In this document: positions 24,373-35,803 of the stretch, piece after piece
Layout of the letters: the number at the start of each line of letters is the position of its first letter
How positions within the stretch are numbered: position 1 is the first letter of the stretch
Assembly (NCBI GenBank): GCA_026724425.1
Contig: JAIUCV010000003.1
Coordinates: 48,920,477-48,984,476 of the forward strand
Direction: 5' to 3'
Length of the DNA: 64,000 nt
Source of the DNA: Erythrophleum ivorense
Lineage: Eukaryota; Streptophyta; Magnoliopsida; Fabales; Fabaceae
The notes under the pieces: generated by a model
What the model was told of the DNA's origin: nothing
Databases searched by the model: none
What the model saw: the letters and a program-made list of their open reading frames with translations, nothing else
Made by a program: the position numbers and the translations under genes

Positions 24373-27300
24373 TGTAACACCATAAATTCTAGCTCATTTC
24401 ATAACATTCATAAGCTTCACATCATCATTTCCATGAGAGCACATGAAAAAGGGATAAAAAATAATGGATTTATTTGCGTTGCATCATACTTAAAAATTGC
24501 AATCGATGTCATGTCGACTGTGTGAGCTCATATTATACATTCTCATATTTAATTACATCCATGCAACTTATTTGCATCACAATATCATGTCCATAACTCA
24601 TAAAAACTAAAATGAAGCATGAAATGGGCTTGTTTAATCTCGGCCAAATTTACCCCCTATTCTACCAAATTTTGGAAATTCATACCTAAATCTAGAAAAA
24701 TTAAAATCATGCAATCTCAGTCATTATGGAAAGCTCTAGACGTATACTTCACATTAAAAATATGCCTAGACCATAACATTAATTACAAAGGATGATTGAC
24801 ATCCAAAATGGTCTAAAGGTCAGATTGCATTTTGAAGCTAATACAGAATTATGTAGAAAACTTTGAAAATGTTCACTTAATTCCAAAAAAATCCAATCCA
24901 TGTAAATGATACCAATCTGGAAAGCTATGGATGTTAAATAGAAGAAAAAATATCTCCAGACCAGTTCATGAAGTCCAGACCTCAGAATTTAATGGAACAG
25001 TACCTCTAGTCGGGCAAAATTCCTAATACTAGACAGAATGTTCAAAAATTTATATCTCCCTCTCTAGACCTCCAAATGAGGATCTTCTAGTTGTCATGAG
25101 TCATTGTGTTGTCTAGTTTCTTTTTATAAAATTTCGTGGCAATCAAAAATCATTTGAACCTCATGTGACAGAATGCAATTTCGGGCAAAATGAATAGTGT
25201 AACAGACCAAAACCATAAAAATCGCCAACTTTGAAAAATCAGCAAATATCCTATAGACCTCCGAAAATTATGATCTTTAGCTTCCCAAAAAGCTCTCAAT
25301 GAGATCTAATTGTATACTAAATCTCAGATGATGAACAACTCATTTGGCTAAAAAGTGACTTAGGATTCTATTATGGTCAATTTTGGCTCCATATGGGATA
25401 CCAAAATTACCAAATGGCTTTTCTTTGGCTTTAGCACCTTTTGGGCAAGTTTAAAAGCACATTTAGGACTTGTGTGAGCTGCCCAAATGGTCCCAAACCC
25501 CATGCATCTCATTTTGGCCTTTCTATGCACACATATGCACATTTCCATAAACTCATTCATGAAGCTATCTTTGCCATACTTACTCAATTCACATTTCAAC
25601 ATTCACATAATACATTCTCTCATTTCTACATCACATAATAACATAATTATATATGTCTCAAGGATCATAAGCCATTTACAACATTAATATACATCATTAT
25701 GGTACATTATAGCTTTAAAAGGAAAAAGCTAGACATATGGATGTCAATCTTTCTCCTTCAATGTTGTTGCCTCCCATTACTTGGTTCGCCTAGCATGTGA
25801 GATCATTGGAGAAGAGGGAATGAGATTCAAAGAATCCTAATAGCTCATCTCCCATTCAATCATACATAATATGTGCAAAGCAAGTTTTACAAATGCATGC
25901 ATGGAGAAAATGGAAGTCATGGACATTTTAAAAGCAAACTTGGCATATGAACAATTCGTACAAGACATTCAAGAGCTCACCAAGTGTTTGGATTGGCCTC
26001 ACACTTCTCCTCATGGATTTTGGACTTACCTCACCCATTCTTTTAGAGCTTTGGACTCAACCATACTCTTGGGAGCCCACTTTGCTTTTGGGAGACTCTT
26101 TACTTTGTCTTAACCAAGCTCAAGGGTTCTTGGCTCATCCTCACCATAGTGAAGAGTTCTTGGCCTCTCCACACTCAAGCAAATATCACACATTCATTTA
26201 AAAACATAACATGACATCATGAAATCATGGCATATAAAATCATGCTAGCATACTTTTCATGGCTTGAAAATATACATACACACATTCTAAGACAAGCTAA
26301 ACACACATCCATGCATAAAAGAAGATGGAGAGAGCTACCTTGCACACAATTACACACTTTTCCCTTTGGATTCAAGTCTCCTCTTTCGACCACACAGGCA
26401 CAAATTGGTGGAGATAGTTTCCCTTGGCCTAAATACAATTTATGGGAGCAAATAAGGTTCATGAAACAAACTCTAAGGTCATACAACATGTTTAGACACT
26501 AGGTTGCTTTACAAGTTCCATTATGATCTATAATTGCACCTAATGAAGCAACACCCCTCAAACAATTTTTAGGCCTTATTTTTTCCTTTCAAATATGATT
26601 CTTGACTCCTTTTAAGCCTCTTGGAGTCATCACAATATTAAAATATAGGGCCTAACATCATCTTGCTTCTTTAGGTCATAATATGGAACTTAAGGCACCA
26701 AATTAATTTCTATGAGTTCTAAATTTTTTCCAAGGCCTCTCTTCATTTTCATTCATCAAATATGACTCAAGAATGGCCTTAGAAATATTTAAAACTCTCC
26801 CTAGCTATATGAACTCCCTTTGACCGAGCCTATGCATGGTTTAGGGCTCATTGGAGTTTTTCTTTGTTTACTTGAAGGAGGAAGCATATGGGGAGCATCT
26901 TAGGGATCTTAAGAAGAACTCATTTAAACTCTTGGTTGAACCTAGGAATCATCACATAAGGTCAGATTTTACAAGGTGTACATAAAACCCTAGAATTTAC
27001 ATCTTGAAATTTAATAGTTTTTTGATAATTCCCTTTGCATATTCTTAATCTCCACACCCTTTTTCCTTAGATTCATGCTTGGTTCTGCCTAAAAATCATC
27101 TCCTCCTAAGGTTTTCTCAAGTGGGGCGAAGTGGTAGAGAAGGGAACCAAAGATGACAACTATAGAAAGAGAAATTACCTTGTTTTCTTCCTTTTTCTCA
27201 CTTGAATCTTGTGTTCTTTGAGCTCCTCTCTTCAAATCCGAATTTCCCCCTCAATTTCTCCCTTAAAACAGATTTATAACGTTCATTATAATCATAGGAA

Positions 27301-28075
27301 ACAAAGGAGAATGGAGGAAAAGAGGTTTGGAAGAGAAAGAGCATGAAAAATCATGAAAATACATACCTTTCTACCTTGAATTTCTCCTCCTTTTCTTCCT
27401 CCTCTTGTGCGCTTCATCCCCTAAGGTTTTCCTCTGGTTTTGGGCAGAACATGGTCATGAATAATGTAGGGAGAAGATGGGTGCATCATATATATAGGTG
27501 GAGGAAGTTGCACTTTTCAAAAATTTCCATTTTACCCTTCATTCTTGGCATTTTTGTTTCTCCTTTGTTTTAGCTCCTTTTTGAGAACCGTCTTTTCCAA
27601 TATGAAATTTAGGTTCCAAATTTAGAATCACTTAAATAGGAGTTAAAACCTTCTTGAACGAATCAGTCAAAGTTCAAGTCAATCAATGTTAGAAAATGTC
27701 TACTGGAGGGGTTTTAACTATCCCAAGGGTTTCTATGGTTTTCAGGGCCTCTGAGAACCTTGTGGAACTCAAAATTTTCATTTAAAAAGCCTTCCTGTGT
27801 GAATTCCAAAATTTGCTCAAAATTACGAAATTGCCATTACGTTTCGTAAGCTTTTCGTCAAAAATTATTTTTTCATTCTAGCTCCATTTTTCCTTCTGTC
27901 TGAGCTTGGGATTCTCATTTTTAGGAGTCTAGAATGCTTCCTAAATTTTTTGAGACCTTAACTATCTCATTTTGAGGGACTTTCTTTTGTATCCGATGAG
28001 TTTCATTCGTTGACGAAGAAATCGTACGTTAAGTTTCTCACATTTTCTCTTGTTTTCAGAGAACTGGATATTACA
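24373..28075 (-). repeat. 5' LTR of element D
   Basis: The right copy, 3,703 bp. It starts TGTAACACC on the plus strand and ends TATTACA. It has the same order of blocks as the 16,024-19,744 copy, including the reverse 31-bp array around 25,970-26,180. By eye, the stretches I compared differ by very roughly 5-10%, so the insertion is not recent; this was not computed. Confidence 0.85.
27488..27497 (-). promoter_or_regulatory. Putative LTR TATA box (D, 5' LTR)
   Basis: Minus-strand CTATATATATG, in the same context as at 19,151. As this is the 5' LTR, it would be the promoter of the element's own transcript. Confidence 0.55.
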
Positions 28076-28137
28076 GCAGCAAACTTAATACTCAAAGAAT
28101 GAAACCATGAAGGACTACCTAGAGAACACTTATCCAA
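28076..28137 (+). mobile_element. Solo LTR 'B1', segment 2 (62 bp)
   Basis: A short piece of the B LTR trapped between element D and solo LTR S1. It aligns with 49,871-49,925 of copy B3 (GAGAACACTTATCCA against GGGAACACTTACCCA), which proves that D and S1 both inserted into the same B LTR. Confidence 0.8.
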
Positions 28138-31100
28138 TGTAATACCATAAATTCTAGCTCATTTCATGTCATTCTTAAGCTTTCTATCATAATTCATATA
28201 GACTTCCCATAGAAAAAGTAAGGAGAATAGGATTAATTTCGCTTTGCGTTATATCTAAAAATTCATTTCAGTGTCACTTGAATCGTGTGAGCTCATGCTA
28301 TGCATCCTCATATTTAAATACATCAATACAACTCATTTACATCACAAAATTATGCTTATAACTCATGGAAACCGAAGTGGAGCTCAAAATCACTCAGTGT
28401 AATTTTGGCCAGATTTGCTCCTTTCTTTGACCAAACTTTGAAAAATCATAACTAATTCTAGAAACATTGAAATCATGCAATCTTGGTTATTCTGGAAAGC
28501 TTAGGATGTCTACTTCACACTAAACTTATGCTTAGACTAGAACATGCATCACAAAGGACGTTTGACATCCAAAATAGTCCAAAGGTCAAACTGAATTCTG
28601 GAATTGTCACAGAATTTTGCAAAAAATTTTGAAAATATCCAATTAATTCCAAAAAAATCCAATCCATGTAAATAATACCAATCTAGAAATTTGTAGATGT
28701 TAACTAGAGAGAAAAAATTTCTCCAGATCATTTCATCAAGCCTAGACCTCGAAATTCAATGGAATAATACTTTTGGTTGAGCAAAATCACTAATACTGGA
28801 CAAAACATTCAAAAATGCATATCTCCCTTTCTAGAACTCCAAATGAGGTGCTTCTAGTTGTCACAAGTTACTGTAATTGTCTAGTTTCACTGTATAAAAT
28901 TTCATGGCAATTGAACATCGTTTGGGCCTTGTGTGACAGAATGCAATTTCAGACCAAATGAATAGTGCAGCAAACCAGAAACCATGACAATTGCCAACTT
29001 TGAAAAATCATCAAATATTTTGTAGGGTTCCATAATGGTCAATTTTGGCTCCATATGAGGTACCAAAATTGCCAAATAGCTTTCCCTTGGTTGTGGCACC
29101 TTTTGGGCAAGTCTAAAAGCACATTTAAGACTTGTGTGAGCTGCCCAAATGGTCCCAAACTCCATGCATCTCATTATAGCCTTTCCATGCACACATATGC
29201 ACATTTCCATAAACTCATTCATGAAGCCATCTTTGCCATACATACTCAATTCACATTCTATCATTTATATAACACATACTTTCATTTCTACTTCATATAA
29301 TAGCATAATTACATATGTCTCAAGGGTCATAAACCACTTACAACATTCATATACATCATTATGGTTCATCATGGCTTTAAAGGGAAAATGCTAGCATATG
29401 GATGTCAATCTTCTTCCTTCAATGTTGTTGCCTCCCATTAACATATCCACTTAGTCCACCTAGAATGTGAGATCATTGGAGAGGAGGGAATAAGATTTAA
29501 AGAATCCTAATAGCTCATCGCCCATTCAATCATACATAATATGTAAAAAACAAGCTTTACATATGTATGCATGGAGAAAATGGAAGTTATGGACATTTTA
29601 AAAGCAAACTTGGCATATGAACACTTCGTACAAGACATTCAAGAGCTCACCAAGTGTTTGGAATGGCCTCACACTTCTCCTTATGGATTTTGAACTTGCC
29701 TCACCCATTCTTTAAGAGCTTTGGACTTAACCATACTCTTAGGAGCCCACTTTACTTTTGGGAGACTCTTTGCTATGTCTCAACCAAGCTCAAGGGTTCT
29801 CGGCCTATCCTCACCAAAGGGAAAAGTTCTTGGCCTCTCCACACTCAAGCAAACTCATACAAATATCATGTAGTCATTTGAAAACATAACATGGTATCAA
29901 GAATCATGGCATATAAAGGCATGCTAGCATACTTTTCATAGCTTGAAAATACATATACATACATTCTAAACTAAGCTAAACACACATCCATGTATGAGAG
30001 AAGGTGGGGAGAGCTACTTTGAACAATTTCACACACTTTTTATTTTGAATTTAAGATCCTCTTTTCGGCTACATACCCACAAAAGTGTGGGGAAGGTTCC
30101 TCTTGGCCTAGATATAATTTATGGGAGTCAATTAGGTTCATGAAACACATTCTTAGGCTACATAACTTAATGACACTGCTTTATAGGCTCCATTATGGTC
30201 CATAATTACACCTAATGAAGCAACAGCCTTCAAATAACTTTTAGACCTCATTCTTTCCTTTCAAATATGATTCTAGACTCCTTTTAAGCCTCTTGGAGTC
30301 ATCACATCATTAAAATAGATGGCCTAGCACCATGTTGCTTGTTTAGGTCATATTATGGAACCTAAGGCACCAAATCACTTTCCATGAGTTCTAATTTTTT
30401 CCAAGGCCTCCCTTCACTTTCATTCATCAAATATGACTCAAGAATGACCTTAAAAAAATTTAAAACTCTCCCTAACACCATAGAACATGCTTGGCTGAGA
30501 CATGCCTAGGTTTAGAGCTCCATGGAGTTTTCTTTGTTTTCTTGAAGGAGGAAGCTTGTGGGGAGCATCTTAGGTGCCTCAAGAACTCATTTAAACTCTT
30601 ACTTAGACCTAGGAAGCATCACATAAATTCAGAATTTGAAAGGTGCACTAGAATTCCTAGATTTTGCATCTTGAATCCTAATACCTATTTTGTTGTTTTC
30701 TTTGCATATTCTTGTTCTTCTCCATTAAATACCTAAGATTCATACTTGGTTAGGCTAGGAAATCAAATCCTCCTAGGGTTCTTAGTGTAGGTTGAAATAG
30801 AGAAGAAGTATAATGAAAGATATCAATCATAGGATGCATTTTTACCTTATTTTCTTGCTTAATTTGGCTTGAATCTTGATTTCTCCAAACTCTTCTCTTC
30901 AAATCCAAACCTTCCCTTGAATATCTCCCTTGAATCAAATTTATAAATCTCATTTTAATCCAAGGAAAGAAAGAAGAATGAAAGAGAGGTGGTGGAAATG
31001 GAGAAAAGCATGGAAGACAACCATAAAAATATACCTTAAGCTTGGAATTTCTTCTTCTTCTTTTCTCTTGGTGCACCTAAAACCCTAGCTCTCCCTTCTG

Positions 31101-31750
31101 AAATTATGCAAAATTTTCTGATTCCAAATGGGGAAGAAAGTGGAGCACCACACATATATAGGGAGGGAAAAGTGACTTTTTCAAAAATTCTAATTTTGCC
31201 CTTCGTACTTTGCATTTTCATTTTTCCTTCGTTTTAACTCTTTTTTCAAAATTGTCCTTTTCATTATAAAATTTAGGTTCTCACTTAAGAAAAATGCCTT
31301 TGGAATCACTCAAATTGAAGCTAAAACCTTCACGAACGAATCAGTCAAAGTTCGAGTCAACTGACGTTAAAAAACGTCCACCGGAAGGGTTTTAACTATC
31401 CCAAGGGTTTCCATGGTTTTTAGGGCCTCTGAGAACCTCAGAGAACTCAAAATTTTCATTTAAAAAGCCCTGCTGTGTGAATTCCAAAATTTACTCAAAA
31501 TTACGAAAATACCATTACATTTTGTAAGCTTTTCATAAGAAATTGTTTCTTCATTCTAGCTTTATTTTTCTCTTGTCTGAGCCTGGGATTCTCATTTTAG
31601 GAATCTAGAATGCTTCCCAAATTTTTTGGGACCTTAACTACATCATCTTAGAGACTTTCTTTTGTATCTGGTAAGTTTCATTCGTTGACAGAGAAACTGC
31701 ACGTTACGTTTCTCACATTTCCTCTGGTTTTCAAAGAACTAGATATTACA
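28138..31750 (-). mobile_element. Solo LTR 'S1' (D-type) inside B1
   Basis: It starts TGTAATACC, ends TATTACA, and is 3,613 bp long, with the full D-type LTR order: 31-bp array reversed at about 29,690-29,860 and the conserved block near 28,840. Flanks TCCAA (28,133-28,137) and CCCAG (31,751-31,755) are a 5-bp target duplication differing by two transitions. The B3 copy reads CCCAG at the uninterrupted site. There is no internal region, so this is a solo LTR left by recombination. Confidence 0.85.
31153..31162 (-). promoter_or_regulatory. Putative LTR TATA box (S1)
   Basis: Minus-strand CCTATATATG, in the position homologous to the TATA boxes of the D LTRs. Confidence 0.5.
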
Positions 31751-32641
31751 CCCAGCCACTACAATAACCAAATTTGGATTTAGTTGTGGCTACACTTGTA
31801 ACCTTAGAACAACACGCCAAATTCTAGGAAAATTCACATAAAATTACCATTCATATGATAAATCAGTTATAGAAGTCCTAAACCAATCAAAAATGTATCA
31901 AGATGAGAAGTTTATACTTACCTAATATCCTTTTTAGCCTTAACCTCCGAAATACTTCAAGGAAACACCAAACAACCCATATTATATTTTAGGTGTGGAT
32001 GAAAATACTCCAAATGAAAAACCAATTGGGTTAAATTGAAGAGGAAGATAAGAGAATTAAGTTATATATAAATTACCTTGGCTAAATCTTACTTTAAGAG
32101 TGAGAAATGATGGATTTATGCCAAGAATCCTAGCCTCCACCTTAAACCTTTGAAATTTTCGCTTTGCCTCTTATATTTCTGAATTCAAGTGAATGGCAAG
32201 GAGTTTCTCTTAGGGTTTAAGTAAGAAATGGGTTAACCCATTAGCCCAAATTCTAATTGGGCTCTTTCCTAATTGTTGGGCCTTGGTTTGATCAATTGGG
32301 CTGTAGAACTCCTAGGATTTTTTTTAATGGGGTTATAGGCTTCTAACCTACTAGACCAGATTGGACCATTGCTAAGTAATCTCTCTTAGGCTAAGTCCCA
32401 CAATAAGAAGTTAAGTTTGCTCAAAAATATAATTGGGCCTTTATTAGTATTTATCTATGACATACTTAAATTAATTATAAGCCTAGATTAAGTTTCTAAC
32501 CCAATTGAATCTTTAAACACACATTAACAATTTATTCTTCCATAAGTTCCATTTTCCCTTTCCATTTAATTAGCTTTACTAATTACCTCAATTAATTCTC
32601 TAATCATCATAATTTGTCTTAATTAATTTCGAGGTGTTACA
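31751..32641 (+). mobile_element. Solo LTR 'B1', segment 3, ending GGTGTTACA
   Basis: The right end of the B LTR. It resumes at CCCAGCCACTACAA exactly where B3 continues uninterrupted (49,920). It ends with GAGGTGTTACA before the gag N-terminus of element A. It holds GGGCC/TTGGGC-rich stretches also present in B3. Confidence 0.85.
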
Positions 32642-32962
32642 TACAGCCAATTCCCTAAGAGTTCTAACATTATTACCAGTCATATCTACTATTTCAGAAT
32701 CAAAATTAAAATCTAAATTCAATTCGCAATTACTTCATATATTGTCCATTATCTCAGAAATCAAATTAGTAGTCAAAGCTTCTTTAATCTTATGATTTTT
32801 AAGTTGCATATGAAAACTCCTATCTATTTTTTGATCAAACGCAACTAAATCTCTATTAGAAGATCTTGTCATACACCAAGAATAAAATAAAATAAAAAGA
32901 AAACACCCAAAATTTACCCAAAAAAAATTACAAAAAAATTTAAAAAATAGAAAAATTCTCAA
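32642..32962 (-). pseudogene. Athila-like gag, N-terminal part (element A)
   Basis: The minus-strand frame starts with ATG at 32,962 (MTRSSNRDLVAFDQKIDRSF) and runs 107 codons to TLRELAV at 32,642. One in-frame TGA lies at 32,735-32,737. The start resembles the usual N-terminus of gag in this group. The next codon (Pro of PNVNYQPL) is found at 14,048. Removing B1 and one target-duplication copy joins the two parts in frame, because 321 bp is exactly 107 codons. This shows that B1 landed inside gag after the element was in place. Confidence 0.85.
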
Positions 32963-33255
32963 AAATCAAAGGAAAAATACTAAAAAAATTTTGAAAAAGT
33001 AGTCTAAACGATAGAATTTGTCCAAAAAGTGGCCTAGCTTGTACTTTAACTACAAGTTTGATTTCTCACAACAATTAGAATTTATATAGCAAGTTTTAGC
33101 TCAATCGAAGTTAGTCATCCTTCACACCGGTATTGCCCAAAATAGTCATAGAACATTGAAAAACATTGAAAATTGACCACAAATGCTATGCATAAATGCT
33201 AAAATCAAAATTGAAACTAAGGAATTTCCTATTCTAATTAATTATCATTGATTGG
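32963..33255 (-). other. Leader of element A between PBS and gag
   Basis: A-rich and T-rich untranslated stretch between the putative primer site and the gag ATG. On the sense (minus) strand it has long T runs. No frame is recognised. Confidence 0.55.
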
Positions 33256-33272
33256 CTCCTTGACAACAGCAC
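33256..33272 (-). other. Decayed primer-binding site of element A (tRNA-Asp type)
   Basis: Minus-strand GTGCTGTTGTCAAGGAG directly follows a TTTCA LTR end. It matches the Athila-type site GGCGCCGTTGCCGGGGAG with nearly all differences being C/T or G/A transitions, as expected after methylation-driven decay. The assignment is inferred from this match and from its position upstream of gag. Confidence 0.6.
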
Positions 33273-34430
33273 TGAAAATCTTGGTAAAAAAATATTATTC
33301 ACTCATAGTTGTCAAACTGGCCAAGATTAGTAAATTTTTACTAGTTTGTAGTATAATGCTTACCATGTGATCTCCCATGGAGCAATTAATCAAATCAATT
33401 AGTTTAGGATGCAAAAATATAAAATTGTGAGGATTGGGGATCCACAAATGTAAGAAAATGAATTAGTAAATCAATTAACAAAAATGAAAGAAAATGAAAT
33501 GAAATTCAATTAGAATAATATGTAACCAATCCATAATTCTTCCCATGATATTTCCCAATCCTTATCGCCTAAAAATACCTCTGTTTTGATTTTTAATTCT
33601 CTGGTTATTTTCGATTAATATTCATAAACTACCTTTCAGGATTTTAATTAGTTTGTATTGCTAATCAGAATGCAATCGCACTTCTATCAATAATATGAAA
33701 CCAAAATATTTTTGCACTTGACTAAAGGCACATGCAAAATCCTAACATAGTTAAAAATAAATTTATTTGATTAATCAATTAATTGAATGAAATTGTGTTC
33801 TCAGATAAATTAGATGAATCAAAATTCATGTAACAAAAATCATCTAACCAAAATGATAATAATTACATGAAAACAAAGAGAACAAAAATGAAATACTTCT
33901 GAAATCAAAATTCAAACCAAAGTTCTATACAAAATGGACTCAAGTTCCTTATTAGGTTTAGACTCTAGATTGATCACCAAGAAAACTAAAAGGCCATAAG
34001 AAAGATGAAAACAAGTATGAGAAGTGAAAAAGATGAAGTGTGTTCTATGGTGACATCTTCTCCTTCTTAAATAGATGACATTGCCTTGTTCCTCAAGAAA
34101 TCCAATATCATTCTAGAAGTAACAATAAGATAATATCTAAATCCTTTTAAGGCTTAATAAGATAATGTCCAAATCCTTTTAGGAGTCTTCTATCCTAATC
34201 CTTTTAGAAATATTCTATCCTGCAAAATATAATTAACATATAATTGGGCATTCATTGGATAAATATAATAAAAATGCATTTAAAGTCCATTAATCTAAAT
34301 TTAGCCTACTTAATATAAAATAAGCCCAAAGTCATCAAATTACCCACAATGATTTATTATTGTGACTAAATATGAGGAATATAAAATATAATAATATCAA
34401 AATATTAGTGTGTAAAAATCATTAGAAGAT
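33273..34430 (-). mobile_element. Probable 5' LTR of element A
   Basis: It lies directly upstream (minus sense) of the PBS and ends with CA there. It contains a minus-strand TATTTAAG string near 34,066-34,073 as a possible promoter. The upstream TG boundary was not found and the limit near 34,430 is a guess. No second copy was recognised near 7 kb. Confidence 0.45.
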
Positions 34431-35003
34431 TTGAGTAGCCTAAACAAATTTAGAAAAGGGATTTTAGAATTCAATCATAGGTTGGGTAGTGTGGATTCAT
34501 GAAATTTGCAATGTAAAGCGGATCGATTCGCTTGTAAGATAAGAATATACTTACTAGCCTCACAACTACATTAGAACCTATTATTGATTAATCCTCTAAA
34601 TCAGTTGTATAAGGAATTATAGATTGGTTAAGGTATGCTTATAGGTGATTTAGAAGATGCTTGTAGGAAAATTAAAGTCCTAGGCTAGTAGTTTCATTAA
34701 GAGCAATGTGAAGAGAGATAATTAGTTTATATGAATTGCTAGGAGTGATCATAATCCCAAATCTTTTGCTCTATAATTTAAATTAGAATAGTGTCTCTCC
34801 TTTATTTTTTTTATTTTTATGTCTTTAGTTTAATTTAATTTCCTATCACCTTTATTGTTGACATAATTTATATTGAGGTGCATAATTTTAGTACATTGCA
34901 ATTATCCTAGTGACAAATATTCATGGAAATGAGATTTTACTCATCATTATATTACTTTTGCAATATGTATACTTGTATATATGCTTTCATAGAAAAAAAT
35001 TTC
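34431..35003 (+). other. Probable LTR or leader of plus-strand element H, limits unclear
   Basis: T-rich sequence lying just 5' of the H primer site. It presumably holds the H 5' LTR or its remnant, abutting the LTR of element A head-to-head. No gene is seen. Confidence 0.35.
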
Positions 35004-35021
35004 TAGTGTCATTGCCATGTA
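35004..35021 (+). other. Decayed primer-binding site of element H (tRNA-Asp type)
   Basis: TAGTGTCATTGCCATGTA resembles the Athila-type PBS TGGCGCCGTTGCCGGGGA with mostly transition differences. It sits upstream of a plus-strand Athila-like gag remnant, which supports the reading. Confidence 0.5.
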
Positions 35022-35200
35022 TTTGTTCATAAGGTTTTTGATAATATTAATACCAAGTTCAAATGATCTAAACTTAAGCTTCGTATAGTTTGTTTTTGTT
35101 TGTTGTAAGTAGTTGAATCTCTTGGTTTATATTTTGTTTTTATGTTTGTGTTGTTGATATATAGGTTCATGTTTTGTTTTCGTTGTTCTTGTTTTAATTT

Positions 35201-35522
35201 ATGGATTGTCCTTGGCTAACAAATAGGGTAACTAGTAAGTATGAACTTGATATCATGACCAAATTAACAACTTAGATGGATGAATTTGATAAGAGGTTTA
35301 ATAACTTTGATTTGAACACCAGTAATATTGCTAATGTCAATGATTCTCAATGCTTATACATGACTTGTGATAATTGTAAGGAAGGTCATTATAGAGAGCA
35401 ATGCCCATATTATGTAAAAAATGCATAGATGGATGATGATTTCAATAGGAATCCAAATAAATTTTATGATAATACATATGTTCTTAATTAATCAGGGTCA
35501 AGCTTCTTCATCTTTTGTAATA
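35201..35522 (+). pseudogene. Athila-like gag, zinc-knuckle region (element H, piece 1)
   Basis: The plus-strand frame from ATG 35,201 reads LTNRVTSKYELD, then MDEFDKRFNNFDL and a zinc knuckle CDNCKEGHYREQC (C-x2-C-x3-H-x4-C, the spacing of this gag group), followed by FNRNPNKFYDNTY. There are several in-frame stops (35,273 and later). The capsid part of gag is missing between the PBS and here. The frame is cut at 35,522 by solo LTR S2 and continues at 39,173. Confidence 0.75.
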
Positions 35523-35780
35523 TGTATAACACTTTATATTTCTAGCTTATTCCATCACATTTCCATGCTTTAGATCATACATTCCATGAAGGAGCAAGAA
35601 AAAGGGGATTAAAATAATACATTTTCTAGCGTTAAGTCGCGTATAAAAGTTCTATTCAGTGTCATGTGAATCATGTGAGCTCATACATCACATTTTCATA
35701 TTTAATTACATGATTAAAATTTATTTGCATCATCAAAAGCGGCCTACATCTGGTAGAAACCAAAAGGAAAGCATAAAATG

Positions 35781-35803
35781 CATATATATATATATATATA
35801 TAT
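35781..35803. repeat. (AT)n microsatellite inside LTR S2
   Basis: About 11 AT units expanded within the LTR; other D-type LTRs lack it at this place. Confidence 0.85.

Larger units (their letters stand above)
16024..28075 (-). mobile_element. Complete non-coding LTR element 'D' (LARD-like), minus strand
   Basis: Two long direct LTRs (16,024-19,744 and 24,373-28,075, about 3.7 kb each) flank a 4.63 kb internal region. Read on the minus strand, the 5' LTR is the right copy. It is followed after five bases by TGGTATTAGAGC, a close match to the plant tRNA-iMet primer-binding site, and the internal region ends with the purine tract GGGGGGAGAAA directly before the 3' LTR. The LTRs begin TGTAATA and end GGTGTTACA (the left copy has decayed to GGTGTTTCA). 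The flanks GCAAT and GCAGC are compatible with a 5-bp target duplication of the B LTR, which reads GCAAC at that point in copy B3. No gag or pol is seen. Long LTRs plus a long non-coding interior define LARDs; the class name is inferred from this structure. Confidence 0.85.
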
